A stretch of 39,094 nucleotides of DNA, taken from the NCBI GenBank assembly GCA_003427395.1, contig BFEA01000146.1, positions 1,948,632-1,987,725 of the forward strand. The letters run 5' to 3'. The stretch comes from Chara braunii (taxonomy: Eukaryota; Streptophyta; Charophyceae; Charales; Characeae). The notes beneath the pieces were generated by a model. The model worked only from the letters and a program-made list of their open reading frames with translations. It did not search any database and was not told where the DNA came from. A program made the translations under genes and the position numbers. Below are positions 38,928 through 39,094 of the stretch, piece after piece (within the stretch, counting starts at the first letter, position 1; every line of letters begins with the position of its first letter).

Positions 38928-39094
38928 TAATACTCTAAAGCAAAACGCGGGTCTCGCGTGACGGTCCTGCGAGGCCCGGTTCTCTAGTGTGGCACTTCCG
39001 GGGGAGAGCCGCGGTGGGCCCAGCGGCACGATCGGTTCGTGGGCCTATCGTCCTTTGTGTTTTGCGATGTCGGTCCAGGNNNNGNGNNGNGGNT
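38928..39094. other. GC-rich sequence of unknown origin, then ambiguous bases
   Basis: Abruptly GC-rich (CGGGTCTCGCGTGACGG, GGGGGAGAGCCGCGGTGGG) after the RT break, without retrotransposon sense, running into N/G ambiguity codes from 39080. It could be an insertion, a rearrangement or a misassembly at a contig end. Confidence 0.5.

Overview
The window looks like nuclear DNA of a streptophyte (green-plant lineage) and most resembles a repeat-rich charophyte such as Chara. The reasons are: GT-AG exons too short for a prokaryote; an exon of a plant-type cyclic-nucleotide-gated channel; an LTR-retrotransposon primer-binding site for plant initiator Met-tRNA (TGGTATCAGAGC); chromodomain Ty3/gypsy elements; many microsatellites; and assembly gaps (Ns at 11674-11718, ambiguous bases from 39080). 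The organism is an inference; no search was possible.

Layout. 1-978 is one copy of a roughly 1-kb dispersed repeat whose partner lies at about 11812-12800. 1243-3121 (minus) is a mosaic of four overlapping reading frames with an acidic low-complexity middle, best read as one frameshifted gene of unknown function. 5178-5403 is a candidate first exon with a membrane anchor. 5921-6710, 8815-9619 and 13662-14405 hold three copies, one plus and two minus, of an unrecognised Cys-rich family. It has two coding exons; the first copy splices into an uninterrupted frame and the other two are damaged. 7300-11800 is mostly simple and C-rich repeat. A LINE zinc-knuckle remnant (13431-13645) sits beside the third family copy. 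17333-18248 (minus) is a frameshifted unknown ORF. 18335-20815 is a series of decaying tandem repeats.

21034-29041 is a decayed chromovirus: gag, protease, reverse transcriptase-RNase H, integrase and chromodomain on the minus strand. It is bounded by two LTRs in inverted, not direct, orientation, and an LTR-like insertion breaks gag. Just beyond it, 29680-29910 is a clean channel exon with GT-AG borders. 30240-33500 is a T-poor, GGCA-rich duplicated region. 34271-38927 is the 5' part of a second LTR element on the plus strand: LTR with TATA box, primer-binding site, long leader, coiled-coil/acidic ORF, gag, zinc knuckle, mutated protease and the start of RT. It ends abruptly at an unrelated GC-rich sequence before the end of the window.

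No prokaryotic operons, CRISPR arrays, rRNA or convincing tRNA genes were seen. The strongest candidates for something undescribed are the three-copy Cys-rich family and a repeated stem-loop with a constant CATA loop and compensatory stem changes in the LTR-like sequences.
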